The notes beneath the pieces are model-generated. The model worked only from the letters and a program-made list of their open reading frames with translations, had not been told where the DNA came from and did not search any database. A DNA stretch of 64,000 bases, from positions 682,001-746,000 of the forward strand of contig NZ_CP067102.1 in the NCBI RefSeq assembly GCF_016616885.1, in the 5' to 3' direction. Source of the DNA: Bradyrhizobium diazoefficiens (GTDB taxonomy: Bacteria > Pseudomonadota > Alphaproteobacteria > Rhizobiales > Xanthobacteraceae). Of the stretch, positions 42,498 through 50,776 are shown piece by piece (within the stretch, counting starts at the first letter, position 1; each line of letters starts with the position of its first letter). The position numbers and the translations under genes were made by a program.

Positions 42498-43157
42498 ATG
42501 ATTCACGCAATTTCCGCCGTCAATCGTCACCTTTACGAAGACGTACTCGAACAGCACTTCCGGCTGCGCCACGACGTCTTCGTCGAGGAGCGGCACTGGG
42601 AGACCTTGCGCAGGGCTGATTGCCGCGAGATCGATTCCTACGATGACGAGGATACCGTCTATCTCCTTGCGCTGGAGGGCCGGCGCGTCGTCGGCGGCCA
42701 CCGTCTCTACCCCACCACCAAGCCCTCGATGATGAGCGAGGTCTTCCCGCATCTGGCGTCGGTTCGCGGTTGCCCTTCGGATCCGCTGATCTGGGAATGG
42801 TCGCGTTACTTCGTCGTCCGTGATCGCCGCGACGGCGCGCTCAACCTTCAACTGATGGCGGCGGTACAGGAGTTTTGTCTCGGCCAGGGCATCGCACAAG
42901 TCAGCGCAATCATGGAAACCTGGTGGCTGCCGCGCTTTCACGAGTCCGGCTTCGTCGTGACTCCGCTCGGCCTGCCGGCGCTGGTGGAGAACGCCTGGAC
43001 TATGGCAGCAACCATCGACATTCGTCAGCAGACGGTCGATGCCCTGCATGGTCGCATCGGCATGACTTCGATCGTTCAACAGGACGGCCCGCGTCTGGAC
43101 GCTGTCGCCCGTGCCAACCTCTGCGGCCGCACCGCCGCCCAACGAAAGAGCGCCTGA
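42498..43157 (+). CDS. bjaI: Acyl-homoserine-lactone synthase (BjaI type)
   Basis: The 219-residue enzyme makes a quorum signal from S-adenosylmethionine and an acyl-CoA or acyl-ACP. The invariant residues of the family are visible: R and F in RLRHDVFVEERHW, the two aspartates in EIDSYDDED, R in GGHRLYP, and E-S-R in WEWSRYF. BjaI relatives are unusual in using acyl-CoA donors. The gene follows bjaR and a lux box. The ATG follows a run of G that serves as ribosome binding site. Confidence 0.92.
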   Translation: MIHAISAVNRHLYEDVLEQHFRLRHDVFVEERHWETLRRADCREIDSYDDEDTVYLLALEGRRVVGGHRLYPTTKPSMMSEVFPHLASVRGCPSDPLIWEWSRYFVVRDRRDGALNLQLMAAVQEFCLGQGIAQVSAIMETWWLPRFHESGFVVTPLGLPALVENAWTMAATIDIRQQTVDALHGRIGMTSIVQQDGPRLDAVARANLCGRTAAQRKSA

Positions 43158-43158
43158 G

Positions 43159-43377
43159 ATGTCGAATATGATACGAGATAGCCAGATCATGGCGCAAACC
43201 AAGGACGAGAATCTCGGCTACATGTCCGACATGGCGTTCGAGCTGGCGCAGATGGCCGAAGACACCGGGCTGGCGACGCTGGCCTATTTGTTCCGCATGG
43301 CGGCGCTGGAGGCCTCGACGGCCAACAGCGAGCTCAACGACACGGACGATCTTCCTCGCCAGGTCACGTCGCACTAG
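43159..43377 (+). CDS. Small protein downstream of bjaI, function unknown
   Basis: The 72-residue soluble, acidic protein is probably helical (NLGYMSDMAFELAQMAEDTG then LAYLFRMAALEAS). Its ATG overlaps the bjaI stop codon (TGAGATG), so it is co-translated with the signal synthase. No family is recognised. Confidence 0.7.
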   Translation: MSNMIRDSQIMAQTKDENLGYMSDMAFELAQMAEDTGLATLAYLFRMAALEASTANSELNDTDDLPRQVTSH

Positions 43378-43696
43378 ACGTCACTCTCTTATTCCGATCT
43401 CAATCGCACCCTCTCCCCGGCAATGTTCAGGCCGGGGGGGAGGGTGATCGTTTGGGTGCGGCAGGCTGACCCACCCAGCGCGGCAGCCTTTTTGCAGGGC
43501 AGATTTCTGCAAGGTAGATTTGGATCGCATGCATCGGCATGCAACAAAGTGCATGTTTGGTGTCGAATCGCTCTTGCCTCGGAACGATACTGCCATTACC
43601 CATTTTTCCGCCTTGTAGAGGCAGGGGGAGCTCTTTCACTGATGGCGACTGTGTCCGAACATCGGCGCGCGTCCGTATGCGTCTGAAAGAGTTTTG
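43378..43696. other. Control region upstream of the second livHMGF operon, 319 bp
   Basis: It holds a CCTCTCCCC-family hairpin near 43408-43446, then the TGCA-box array at 43527-43554, and about 140 bp before the livH start with no gene. Confidence 0.6.
43527..43554. promoter_or_regulatory. TGCA array, putative BoxR operator upstream of livHMGF
   Basis: TGCA occurs at 43530, 43540 and 43550, exactly one helical turn apart. The 16-bp segment 43539-43554 (ATGCAACAAAGTGCAT) matches 57093-57108 upstream of boxC at 15 of 16 positions. BzdR, the anaerobic relative of BoxR, is known to bind TGCA repeats. Confidence 0.55.
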
Positions 43697-44614
43697 ATGC
43701 TGCTCGTCGTCGAACAGTTCTTGAACGGATTGCAGTTCGGCCTGCTGCTGTTCCTGCTCGCCGCCGGCCTGACGCTGGTGTTCGGGATCATGGATCTCGT
43801 CAACCTCGCGCACGGCTCGCTCTACATGATGGGCGCCTATTTCGCCGCGACCTTCGCGGCGTGGACCGGCAGCTTCCTGCTCGGCGCGTTGCTGGCGCTC
43901 GGCGCGACACTTGTGCTCGGTATCGTGCTGGAAATGAGCGCACTGCGGCATCTCTATGGGCGCGACCATCTCGACCATGTGCTCGCGACCTTCGGCCTGA
44001 TTCTGTTCTTCAACGAGGCCGTGCGGCTGATCTGGGGCCCGGCGGGCCTCGCGCTGCCGCTGCCGGCCTGGCTCACGGTGCCGGTGCCGATCCTGCCCGG
44101 CATTCACTATCCTGCGTACCGCCTCGCCATCATCGTCGTCGCGCTGCTGGTGGCGCTGCTGCTTTATCTTGGCGTGATGCGCACCCGTGTCGGCATGCTG
44201 ATCCGCGCCGGCGCCTCCAACCGCGAGATGATCGGCGCGCTCGGCATCAACATCAAGCTGCTCTACACGCTGGTGTTCGGGCTCGGTGCGGCGCTCGCAG
44301 GGTTGGCCGGCATGATGCAGGCGCCGATCCTCACGGTGCAGATCGGCATGGGTGAGAACATCCTCATCCTCGCCTTCGTCATCATCGTGATCGGCGGCAT
44401 CGGCTCGATCCGTGGTGCGTTCCTCGCTGCGATCTTCGTCGGCATGGTCGACACGCTCGGCCGCGCCTTCCTGCCCAATCTGCTGCGGCAGGTGCTGAGC
44501 GGCGCCGCCGCCTCCACCGCCGCGCCCGCGCTGTCGTCCATGCTGATCTATCTGCTGATGGCGATCGTGCTGGTGGTGCGGCCGGAGGGGCTGTTTCCGG
44601 CCAACCGTCGATGA
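43697..44614 (+). CDS. livH: HAAT ABC permease LivH (second set)
   Basis: The 305-residue permease has about eight helices, with FLLAAGLTLVFGIMDLVNLAHGS and the coupling loop IRAGASNREMIGALGI. The ATG at 43697 is chosen; a TTG one codon earlier is unlikely. It is the first of four co-directional overlapping genes; no binding protein is encoded with them. The upstream TGCA array suggests aromatic-acid control. Confidence 0.9.
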   Translation: MLLVVEQFLNGLQFGLLLFLLAAGLTLVFGIMDLVNLAHGSLYMMGAYFAATFAAWTGSFLLGALLALGATLVLGIVLEMSALRHLYGRDHLDHVLATFGLILFFNEAVRLIWGPAGLALPLPAWLTVPVPILPGIHYPAYRLAIIVVALLVALLLYLGVMRTRVGMLIRAGASNREMIGALGINIKLLYTLVFGLGAALAGLAGMMQAPILTVQIGMGENILILAFVIIVIGGIGSIRGAFLAAIFVGMVDTLGRAFLPNLLRQVLSGAAASTAAPALSSMLIYLLMAIVLVVRPEGLFPANRR

Positions 44615-45555
44615 AGACTTTCTCGGCGAGCAAGGCCGTCACGGCCCTGATGCTGGCGGGACTCGTGCTGCTGCCGCTCTATTCGTATCTGTCCGGCAAC
44701 ATCTTCATCCTGACGCTTTTCACCCGCATCGTCATCCTGGCGCTGGCGGCGGCAAGCCTCAACCTCATCATGGGGTTTGGCGGCATGATGAGCTTTGGTC
44801 ACGCCGCCTATCTCGGCATCGGCGGCTACGCCGTCGGCATGCTGGCGCAAGAGGGTGTCGGCTCCGGCTTCATCCAGCTTCCCGTCGCGCTTGCAGCGTC
44901 TGCGATCTATGCGCTGGTGATCGGCGCGCTCTCTTTGCGCACCCGCGGCGTCTATTTCATTATGATCACGCTCGCCTTCGCGCAGATGGCCTATTACGTC
45001 GCCTCGGGCCTCGCGCGCTACGGCGGCGATGACGGCCTCACCGTCTACAAACGCAGCGACTTCTCCGGCCTGATCAACCTGTCGAACCGCACGCAGTTCT
45101 ATTATCTCTGCCTTGCCTGCCTGTTCGGCGTCATCTTCCTGATCTGGCGCATCGTCAATTCGCGCTTCGGTCTCGTCGTGCAGGGCCTGCGTTCCAACGA
45201 GCAGCGCATGCAGGCGATCGGCTTCCCGGCAAAGCGCTACCAGCTGGTCTGCTTCGTCATCTCCGGCACCATGTGCGGGCTCGCCGGCGCGCTGCTCGCC
45301 AACAACACCGATTTCGTCAGCCCGGCCGTGATGTACTGGACTCGCTCCGGCGATCTCATGGTGATGGTGATCCTGGGCGGCATGGGCACGCTGTTCGGCC
45401 CTGTCATGGGCGCGGTGGTCTATCTGCTGCTGGAAGAGTTTCTGTCGCAGCTCACCGAATATTGGGCGCTGATCATGGGCCCGCTGCTGCTGCTGATCGT
45501 GCTGTTCGGTCGTGGCGGCATCATGGGCCTGCTGGGGAGGCTCAATCGTGGCTGA
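44611..45555 (+). CDS. livM: HAAT ABC permease LivM (second set)
   Basis: The 314-residue permease has LNLIMGFGGMMSFGHAAYLGIGGY and the coupling loop LVVQGLRSNEQRMQAIGF. It overlaps livH by ATGA and livG by 8 bp, so the set is translationally coupled. Confidence 0.9.
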   Translation: MKTFSASKAVTALMLAGLVLLPLYSYLSGNIFILTLFTRIVILALAAASLNLIMGFGGMMSFGHAAYLGIGGYAVGMLAQEGVGSGFIQLPVALAASAIYALVIGALSLRTRGVYFIMITLAFAQMAYYVASGLARYGGDDGLTVYKRSDFSGLINLSNRTQFYYLCLACLFGVIFLIWRIVNSRFGLVVQGLRSNEQRMQAIGFPAKRYQLVCFVISGTMCGLAGALLANNTDFVSPAVMYWTRSGDLMVMVILGGMGTLFGPVMGAVVYLLLEEFLSQLTEYWALIMGPLLLLIVLFGRGGIMGLLGRLNRG

Positions 45556-46315
45556 ACCGCTGCTCCGCGTCGAAAAGCTGGTGCGCCGCTTCGGCGGCAT
45601 CACCGCGACGGACAACGTCTCGCTCGACGTTGCGAGCGGCGAGCTGCACGCCATCATCGGCCCGAACGGCGCTGGCAAGACCACGCTGATCAGCCAGCTC
45701 ACCGGGCATCTCGAACCCCATTCCGGCAGCGTCTCGCTCGGTGGCCGCGACATCACTTTTCTACCGGCCTATCGCCGCTGCGCGCTGGGCCTCGCGCGTT
45801 CGTTCCAGATCACCTCGCTGCTGCTCGACTTCACCGCTGCCGACAATGTGGCGCTGGCAGCCCAGGCGCAGGCCGGCCATTCGTTCCGCTTCTTCGCCAA
45901 TGCGCGCAAAGAGAAGGGCCTGCGCGATGCCGCGCATGCCGCGCTCGACCGCGTCGGCCTATTGCATCGCGCCGATGTCGTGGTGTCCAGGCTCAGCCAT
46001 GGCGAGCGGCGCCAGATCGAGTTTGCAGTCGCACTTGCGAGCAAGCCAAAGCTTTTGTTGCTCGACGAGCCGATGGCGGGTCTTGGCGTCACCGAATCCC
46101 AGCGCATGGTGCAGCTGCTCCAGGAGTTGCGCAAAGAGGTCTCGATCGTGCTGGTCGAGCACGACATGCCCGCTGTGTTCGCGCTTGCCGACCGCATCTC
46201 GGTGCTGGTCTATGGTCGCGTCATCGCCTCCGGCGATCCCGCCGCGATCCGCGCCAACGAGGACGTCAAGCGCGCCTATCTCGGCGACCAGCATGTGGTG
46301 ACGCACCATGGCTGA
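45548..46315 (+). CDS. livG: HAAT ABC ATPase LivG (second set)
   Basis: The 255-residue ATPase has Walker A GPNGAGKTT, a RSFQITSLLLDFTAADNV loop, signature LSHGERRQ and Walker B LLLLDEPMAGLG. The signature is LSHGE, as often in LivG. GTG 45548 is chosen because it gives the family N-terminus and overlaps the livM stop. Confidence 0.92.
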   Translation: MAEPLLRVEKLVRRFGGITATDNVSLDVASGELHAIIGPNGAGKTTLISQLTGHLEPHSGSVSLGGRDITFLPAYRRCALGLARSFQITSLLLDFTAADNVALAAQAQAGHSFRFFANARKEKGLRDAAHAALDRVGLLHRADVVVSRLSHGERRQIEFAVALASKPKLLLLDEPMAGLGVTESQRMVQLLQELRKEVSIVLVEHDMPAVFALADRISVLVYGRVIASGDPAAIRANEDVKRAYLGDQHVVTHHG

Positions 46316-47021
46316 CGCGCTACTCGACGTCGACGGCATCGAGACCTGCTACGGCCTCAGCCAAGTGCTGTTCGGCCTGTCGCTGTCGATCAAGCCCGGC
46401 GAGATGGTCTCGCTGATGGGCCGCAACGGCATGGGCAAAACCACGACGATCCGAGCGATCATGGGCCTGACGCCGGCGCGATCGGGCGCAATCCGCTTTG
46501 CGGGTACCGAAGTCCGGCAGCTTCCGTCGTACCGGATCGCCAAGCTCGGCATCGGGCTGGTGCCTGAGGGACGCCAGATCTTCCCGAACCTCACCGTGCG
46601 CGAAAACCTGGTTGCTGCCGCAGCTGATCGCTTCAACAGCGCCAATCCCTGGACGCTCGCCGCGATCTACGTGCTGTTCCCGCGGCTCGCCGAGCGCGCC
46701 GCCAACATGGGCAACCAGCTCTCCGGCGGCGAGCAGCAGATGCTCGCGATCGGCCGTGCGCTGATGACCAATCCAAAACTCCTGATCCTGGACGAAGCGA
46801 CCGAGGGGCTGGCGCCGCTGATCCGCGAAGAGATCTGGAACTGCCTGTCGCTGCTGAAGAGCCGTGGCCAGTCGATCCTGGTCGTCGACAAGAACGTCGA
46901 CCACCTCGCCCGCATCTGCGACCGCCACTTCATCATCGAGCGCGGCAAGACTGTATGGAGCGGCACGTCGGACGAGCTGATGGCCGAGCCGGATCTGCAG
47001 CACAAGTATTTGGGGATTTAG
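46308..47021 (+). CDS. livF: HAAT ABC ATPase LivF (second set)
   Basis: The 237-residue ATPase has Walker A GRNGMGKTT, the QIFPNLTVRENL loop, signature LSGGEQQM and Walker B LLILDEATEGLAP. It overlaps livG by 8 bp and ends the operon. The D-loop reads EATEGLAP in place of EPSxGLSP, a common LivF variant. Confidence 0.92.
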   Translation: MADALLDVDGIETCYGLSQVLFGLSLSIKPGEMVSLMGRNGMGKTTTIRAIMGLTPARSGAIRFAGTEVRQLPSYRIAKLGIGLVPEGRQIFPNLTVRENLVAAAADRFNSANPWTLAAIYVLFPRLAERAANMGNQLSGGEQQMLAIGRALMTNPKLLILDEATEGLAPLIREEIWNCLSLLKSRGQSILVVDKNVDHLARICDRHFIIERGKTVWSGTSDELMAEPDLQHKYLGI

Positions 47022-47035
47022 CCCCGTTCTCTCGC

Positions 47036-47086
47036 CGTCATTGCGAGTTGGGACCAGCATCGTCGCAAGGGCTCCTCGCAATGACG
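47036..47086. repeat. Family C palindrome after livF
   Basis: CGTCATTGCGAG at 47036-47047 and CTCGCAATGACG at 47075-47086 form perfect 12-bp arms. It lies between the convergent livF and small secreted-protein genes and could help end both transcripts. Confidence 0.8.
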
Positions 47087-47105
47087 GAGGAGCGGGCGAG
47101 AGCCC

Positions 47106-47450
47106 TCACCAATAAATCCCGTGCCGATGCAATTCGCGGATCACGCGCGCTTCGGTGGACGGCTGGCGGTGCTTCGGCTTGGCCGTCTCGGCAACGGGCG
47201 CAGCAGCTGGTTGTGCCGCTGTCACGGTCTGCGCCGGTGCGGCCGGCGAAGTTGAAGCTGGTGTCGTCGTCGCCGTCTGCACACTCGCTGGCGGCGTTGC
47301 TGTCGGGGCCTGGTTGGCCTGTGGCTGAGTTGCCGGCTGCTCGGTCGCCTGGCTCGCGTTGGTCGCAGCCAGACTGAGGCTCCGGGAACCGCCAGCATAG
47401 GCTTGGGTCACCAGGAGCGACATCGTCGCAATCAGGATCAGCTTGCGCAT
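47106..47450 (-). CDS. Small secreted protein with Ala/Pro/Thr/Gln-rich spacer, unknown function
   Basis: The 114-residue protein has a signal peptide (MRKLILIATMSLLVTQAYAG). A low-complexity region rich in A, P, T and Q (about residues 30-90) follows, then a short conserved-looking end (STEARVIRELHRHGIYW). A periplasmic or surface location is likely; the spacer looks extended and unstructured. GGAGGC precedes the ATG at 47450. No family is recognised. Confidence 0.7.
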   Translation of the reverse strand: MRKLILIATMSLLVTQAYAGGSRSLSLAATNASQATEQPATQPQANQAPTATPPASVQTATTTPASTSPAAPAQTVTAAQPAAAPVAETAKPKHRQPSTEARVIRELHRHGIYW

Positions 47451-47500
47451 GGAAGCCTCCTTGAATTGGTCAACTCGTCTGACCTGACTTGCTCGCGTGC

Positions 47501-47587
47501 TTAGCGGGCGAGATGATGCACGCCGATTTCGATCAGGGTGGTCCGGCAGGACAGGCGATAGATCAGGCTGAACAATTGACTCAACAT
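47501..47587 (-). CDS. Possible 28-residue peptide
   Basis: A short frame from ATG 47587 to TAA 47501 has GGAG eight bases upstream and encodes a hydrophobic-basic peptide (MLSQLFSLIYRLSC then a histidine/arginine end). Nothing else supports it, and it may be chance. Confidence 0.25.
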   Translation of the reverse strand: MLSQLFSLIYRLSCRTTLIEIGVHHLAR

Positions 47588-47745
47588 GGTCGCACTCCAG
47601 TGTTGAACACCAACGCAACAATAGACCTTGTGCATTTCACGCGATTGTCGCGGCGCAGGGAAAACGGCTTCGTCGCAGCACGGAGTGGTGTCGTCGGAAC
47701 AGACGGGACGAAATCGCCTCACGGGGCCGTGAGGCGGTTCTCCCC

Positions 47746-49191
47746 TCAAAACATCTCGAAATATTCGCGGTGTTCCCAGTCGGTCACCTCCGACAGGAAG
47801 CGGTCGATCTCGGCGTTCTTGATGTGGGTGTAATAATCCACGAACTCGGCGCCGAACTTTTCGCGGAAGAACGGATCATCCTTCAGCGCGGAGACCGCAT
47901 CGCGCAGACTCTTCGGCAGCAGCGGCGCCTTGGTCTCGTAGGGCATGTCGGCGGAAGGGCCGGGATCGAGCTTGCGGTCGACGCCGTCGAGGCCTGCGAG
48001 GATCTGGGCGGCCATGTAGAGATAGGGATTGGCGGCGGGCTCGCCGACGCGATTTTCCAGGCGCGTCGCGGCATCGCCGGCGCCGCCGAGCACGCGGATC
48101 ATCACGCCGCGGTTGTCACGGCCCCAGATCGCGCGGTCCGGCGCCAGCGAATAGGAGCGGTAGCGCTTGTAGCCGTTGATGGTCGGCGTGGTGAACACGG
48201 TGGCCGCACGGGCGTGGTCGAGCAGGCCGGCGAGCCAGGCCTTGCCAAAGGCGCTGAGCGGCTCGCCGTCCTTTGCTGTTTGCTTGGCCATGAACTGGTT
48301 TTCGCCGCTTGCGCGCGACACGACCGATTGATGCAGGTGCCAGCCGCTCGCAAACAGGTTCGGGAGCTTTGGCCGGCACATGAAGGTGGCGTGATAGCCG
48401 TGCCGGCGTGCGATCTGCTTCACGGCACTGCGAAACAGCACCATGTTGTCGGCCGGCTCCAGGCCCTTCTTCGGCGCGAAGGTGAATTCGCACTGGCTCG
48501 GCCCGAACTCGACCTCGACCGAGCGCAACGGCAGCCCGAGCGCGACGATGTCGCGGCGCAGGATCTCCAGCACGGGCTCCATCTGATCGAAGCGCTGCTC
48601 GGTGAGGTATTGATAGCCGTGAGAGAGCAGGCTCACCGACGGCGGCGTGCCCGGCTGTCCCGCGTCTTCCGGGCGCATGTGCGGGTCGTCGAGCCTGAAG
48701 ATGTGGAATTCAACTTCGAGCCCCGCGACAAAATCGTGGCCGCGGCGGCCGAGCTCGTCGAGCACCTTGCGATAGAGCACACGCGTCGCGAACGGCACCG
48801 GGCGGCCGTCATTGAAGTAGAGATCGCACAACACCCAACCCGTGGCGGGCGCCCAGGGCAGCACGCGGAACGTGGTAGGATCGGCGACCATCAGCACGTC
48901 GGCCGCGCCCTCCATCTCCTTCATGCCGAAGCCGCCGCCTGATGTGAACACCGGAAACACCGTGCGGTGCGAGGTGTCCTTGGCGAGCATGGTGGTGGTG
49001 ATGGAGCAGCCGTTCTCCAGCGAGGCGATCGCCTCGGAGGCGATGATGGTCTTGCCGCGCAAAATGCCGTGCTGGTCCGGGAAGGCGAGGCGGATGACCT
49101 CGAGGTTCTTGTCCTCGACGACACGGCGCATGCGCGCCGCGGCGTCGTTCTGTTCATCCGACCACAGCGCATGACGCGCGACGAAAGTCAC
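47746..49191 (-). CDS. Glutamine-synthetase-family ligase (GS-like, non-GlnA)
   Basis: The 481-residue enzyme has the GS catalytic core: the E-x-E pair in GLEVEFHIF, EVEFGPSQCEF, the histidine in ASGWHLHQS, arginine segment YKRYRSYSLAPDRAIWGRDNRG and ENRVGEPAANPYLYMAA. Spacing and length differ from GlnA and resemble gamma-glutamyl-amine or amide synthetases, which ligate glutamate to an amine. It lies 113 bp downstream of a Rieske oxygenase on the same strand, so activation or detoxification of an aromatic or alkyl amine is plausible but unproven. Confidence 0.8.
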   Translation of the reverse strand: MTFVARHALWSDEQNDAAARMRRVVEDKNLEVIRLAFPDQHGILRGKTIIASEAIASLENGCSITTTMLAKDTSHRTVFPVFTSGGGFGMKEMEGAADVLMVADPTTFRVLPWAPATGWVLCDLYFNDGRPVPFATRVLYRKVLDELGRRGHDFVAGLEVEFHIFRLDDPHMRPEDAGQPGTPPSVSLLSHGYQYLTEQRFDQMEPVLEILRRDIVALGLPLRSVEVEFGPSQCEFTFAPKKGLEPADNMVLFRSAVKQIARRHGYHATFMCRPKLPNLFASGWHLHQSVVSRASGENQFMAKQTAKDGEPLSAFGKAWLAGLLDHARAATVFTTPTINGYKRYRSYSLAPDRAIWGRDNRGVMIRVLGGAGDAATRLENRVGEPAANPYLYMAAQILAGLDGVDRKLDPGPSADMPYETKAPLLPKSLRDAVSALKDDPFFREKFGAEFVDYYTHIKNAEIDRFLSEVTDWEHREYFEMF

Positions 49192-49204
49192 TGTGCTACT
49201 CCCC

Positions 49205-49295
49205 GATAGCTGTCGTTCCGGGATGGTCCGAAGGACCAGACCCGGAACCTCGAGATTCCGGGCTCGATGCTATCGCATCGCCCCGGAATGACGAT
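49205..49295. repeat. Palindromic repeat, family D (GTCGTTCCGGG...CCCGGAATGACG)
   Basis: The element between the Rieske oxygenase and ligase genes has outer arms CGTTCCGGG and CCCCGGAATGACG and inner small hairpins (GGTCCGAAGGACC). A related element is at 56130-56231. Confidence 0.7.
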
Positions 49296-49304
49296 GTCCC
49301 AAAA

Positions 49305-50663
49305 TCACTCCGCCGCCGTCAGCCGGTGCACGTTGTCGGCGATCTCTTTCGGCACCGGCGCGGTCCACGGCGCGCCGCGGCGGCGCTTGACGTCGACTTC
49401 CATCCAGTAGTTCTCCCAGCCGCGCGTCGGCCCGATGCCGTCCATCGTCGCCGGGCCCTGGATGCTGCGTGCATTGGCCTCGTCCAAAAACAGCATCGGC
49501 TTCTCGCCGCCGCCGACCTTTTCGATCTCCTGCCGCAGCAGGCGGCGGTACTGCACGATCGCCTTGTCGCTCGAGCCGAGATGCTCCCTGGTGCGGTCCT
49601 GGATCGCGCCCATCGATTCCACCGCCCACTGGTCGTGGACGTTGATGTCGTTGCCCATGCCGGTAAAGGTCGCGGTCTGCTGCTCGTGCGGATCGAAGCC
49701 GTAATCGTTGCTGCGGTTCTTGCGCGAGACGTAGTCGGGCAGCTCGTAGAGCTCGAGCCGCTGGTCGCGCATTTTCTTCTTGTCGACCGGGTTCGAATAG
49801 CTGGTGAAGATCGCGTACCAGTAGCAGTTCTCGTCGTCGACCGGCACGTGCCACTGCGTGATCGTCATCTCCGTGCTCATGGGGATAACGAAGCCATGCG
49901 GAAAAAGCTGGTTGGTGACGCGCACATGCGTCCGCTCCTCGTCGATCTCGCGCAGCGCGATCAGCCGGAGGCCGTATTCGGTGTGCTCGACATTGATGAT
50001 GGGGCTGTCGTATTCGCGCAGGATCTTCGTCATCGGCAGGTCGCTTCCTGCGGAGGCACCGCGGAACTGCTTGCCGTAGGCCGTTGACGTGTCCTCGTCC
50101 TCGAAGAAACGATGCAGATAGGAGGCATGCGCGGGGTCGATGCCGACCTCGAGCGCCTGCAGCCAGTTGCAGGCCATGTGGCCCTTGAAGGCAAAAGTGT
50201 GCGTGCCCGGCGCGACGAAGCAGTCGAGCTCCGGGAATGCCGGCGGCTCGCCCTCGCCGAGATAGGCCCAGAGGATGCCGCTCTTCTCCACCACGGGATA
50301 CGAGCGCTGGCGGATGTTCTGGCAGAGTTTTGAATCTTTCGGCTCGGCCGGCGTCTCGATGCACTGGCCGGTGGCGTCGAACAGCCAGCCATGGAAGGCG
50401 CAGCGCAGGCCGCCATGCTCGAGCCGTCCGAAGGCGAGGTCGGCGCCGCGATGGGCGCAGTGGCGATCGATCAGGCCGTAGCGTCCGGTCTCGTCGCGAA
50501 ACAGCACCAGGTTCTCGCCGAGCAATTTGACGGGACGGATCGGCCGCTCGCCCTCGAGCTCGTCGACCAGGGCTGCCGGCTGCCAGTAGCTCCGCATCAG
50601 CTTGCCGCACGGATCTTTCGGCCCGGTGCGGGTGATCAGGTCGTTCTGCTCCTGGCTCATCAT
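49305..50663 (-). CDS. Rieske non-heme iron oxygenase, alpha subunit (phthalate-dioxygenase type)
   Basis: The 452-residue protein has a Rieske 2Fe-2S domain (CAHRGAD and CAFHGW near residues 69-93) and the mononuclear iron site (GIDPAHASYLH near residues 175-185, with histidines on either side). This is the phthalate/vanillate-demethylase-like class, which uses a separate reductase; none is encoded here. Substrate unknown. It is divergent from an IclR gene and followed by a GS-like ligase. MSQEQ from 50660 is an equal alternative start. Confidence 0.85.
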   Translation of the reverse strand: MMSQEQNDLITRTGPKDPCGKLMRSYWQPAALVDELEGERPIRPVKLLGENLVLFRDETGRYGLIDRHCAHRGADLAFGRLEHGGLRCAFHGWLFDATGQCIETPAEPKDSKLCQNIRQRSYPVVEKSGILWAYLGEGEPPAFPELDCFVAPGTHTFAFKGHMACNWLQALEVGIDPAHASYLHRFFEDEDTSTAYGKQFRGASAGSDLPMTKILREYDSPIINVEHTEYGLRLIALREIDEERTHVRVTNQLFPHGFVIPMSTEMTITQWHVPVDDENCYWYAIFTSYSNPVDKKKMRDQRLELYELPDYVSRKNRSNDYGFDPHEQQTATFTGMGNDINVHDQWAVESMGAIQDRTREHLGSSDKAIVQYRRLLRQEIEKVGGGEKPMLFLDEANARSIQGPATMDGIGPTRGWENYWMEVDVKRRRGAPWTAPVPKEIADNVHRLTAAE

Positions 50664-50697
50664 GGCGGTCGCGTCCTTTTTCTCGAGGGGCGTTTTG

Positions 50698-50722
50698 TTC
50701 GCCTATTGAACGAATGGGCGAA
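50698..50722. promoter_or_regulatory. Dyad between Rieske oxygenase and IclR genes
   Basis: TTCGCC at 50698-50703 and GGCGAA at 50717-50722 are inverted repeats with a GTTC-N7-GAAC overlap inside. It is midway between the divergent genes and is the best candidate for the IclR operator. Confidence 0.4.
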
Positions 50723-50776
50723 TTATGACATGCCTTGGACCGGCAGCAAGCACTATTTTGCAGGAACCCCGACGCC

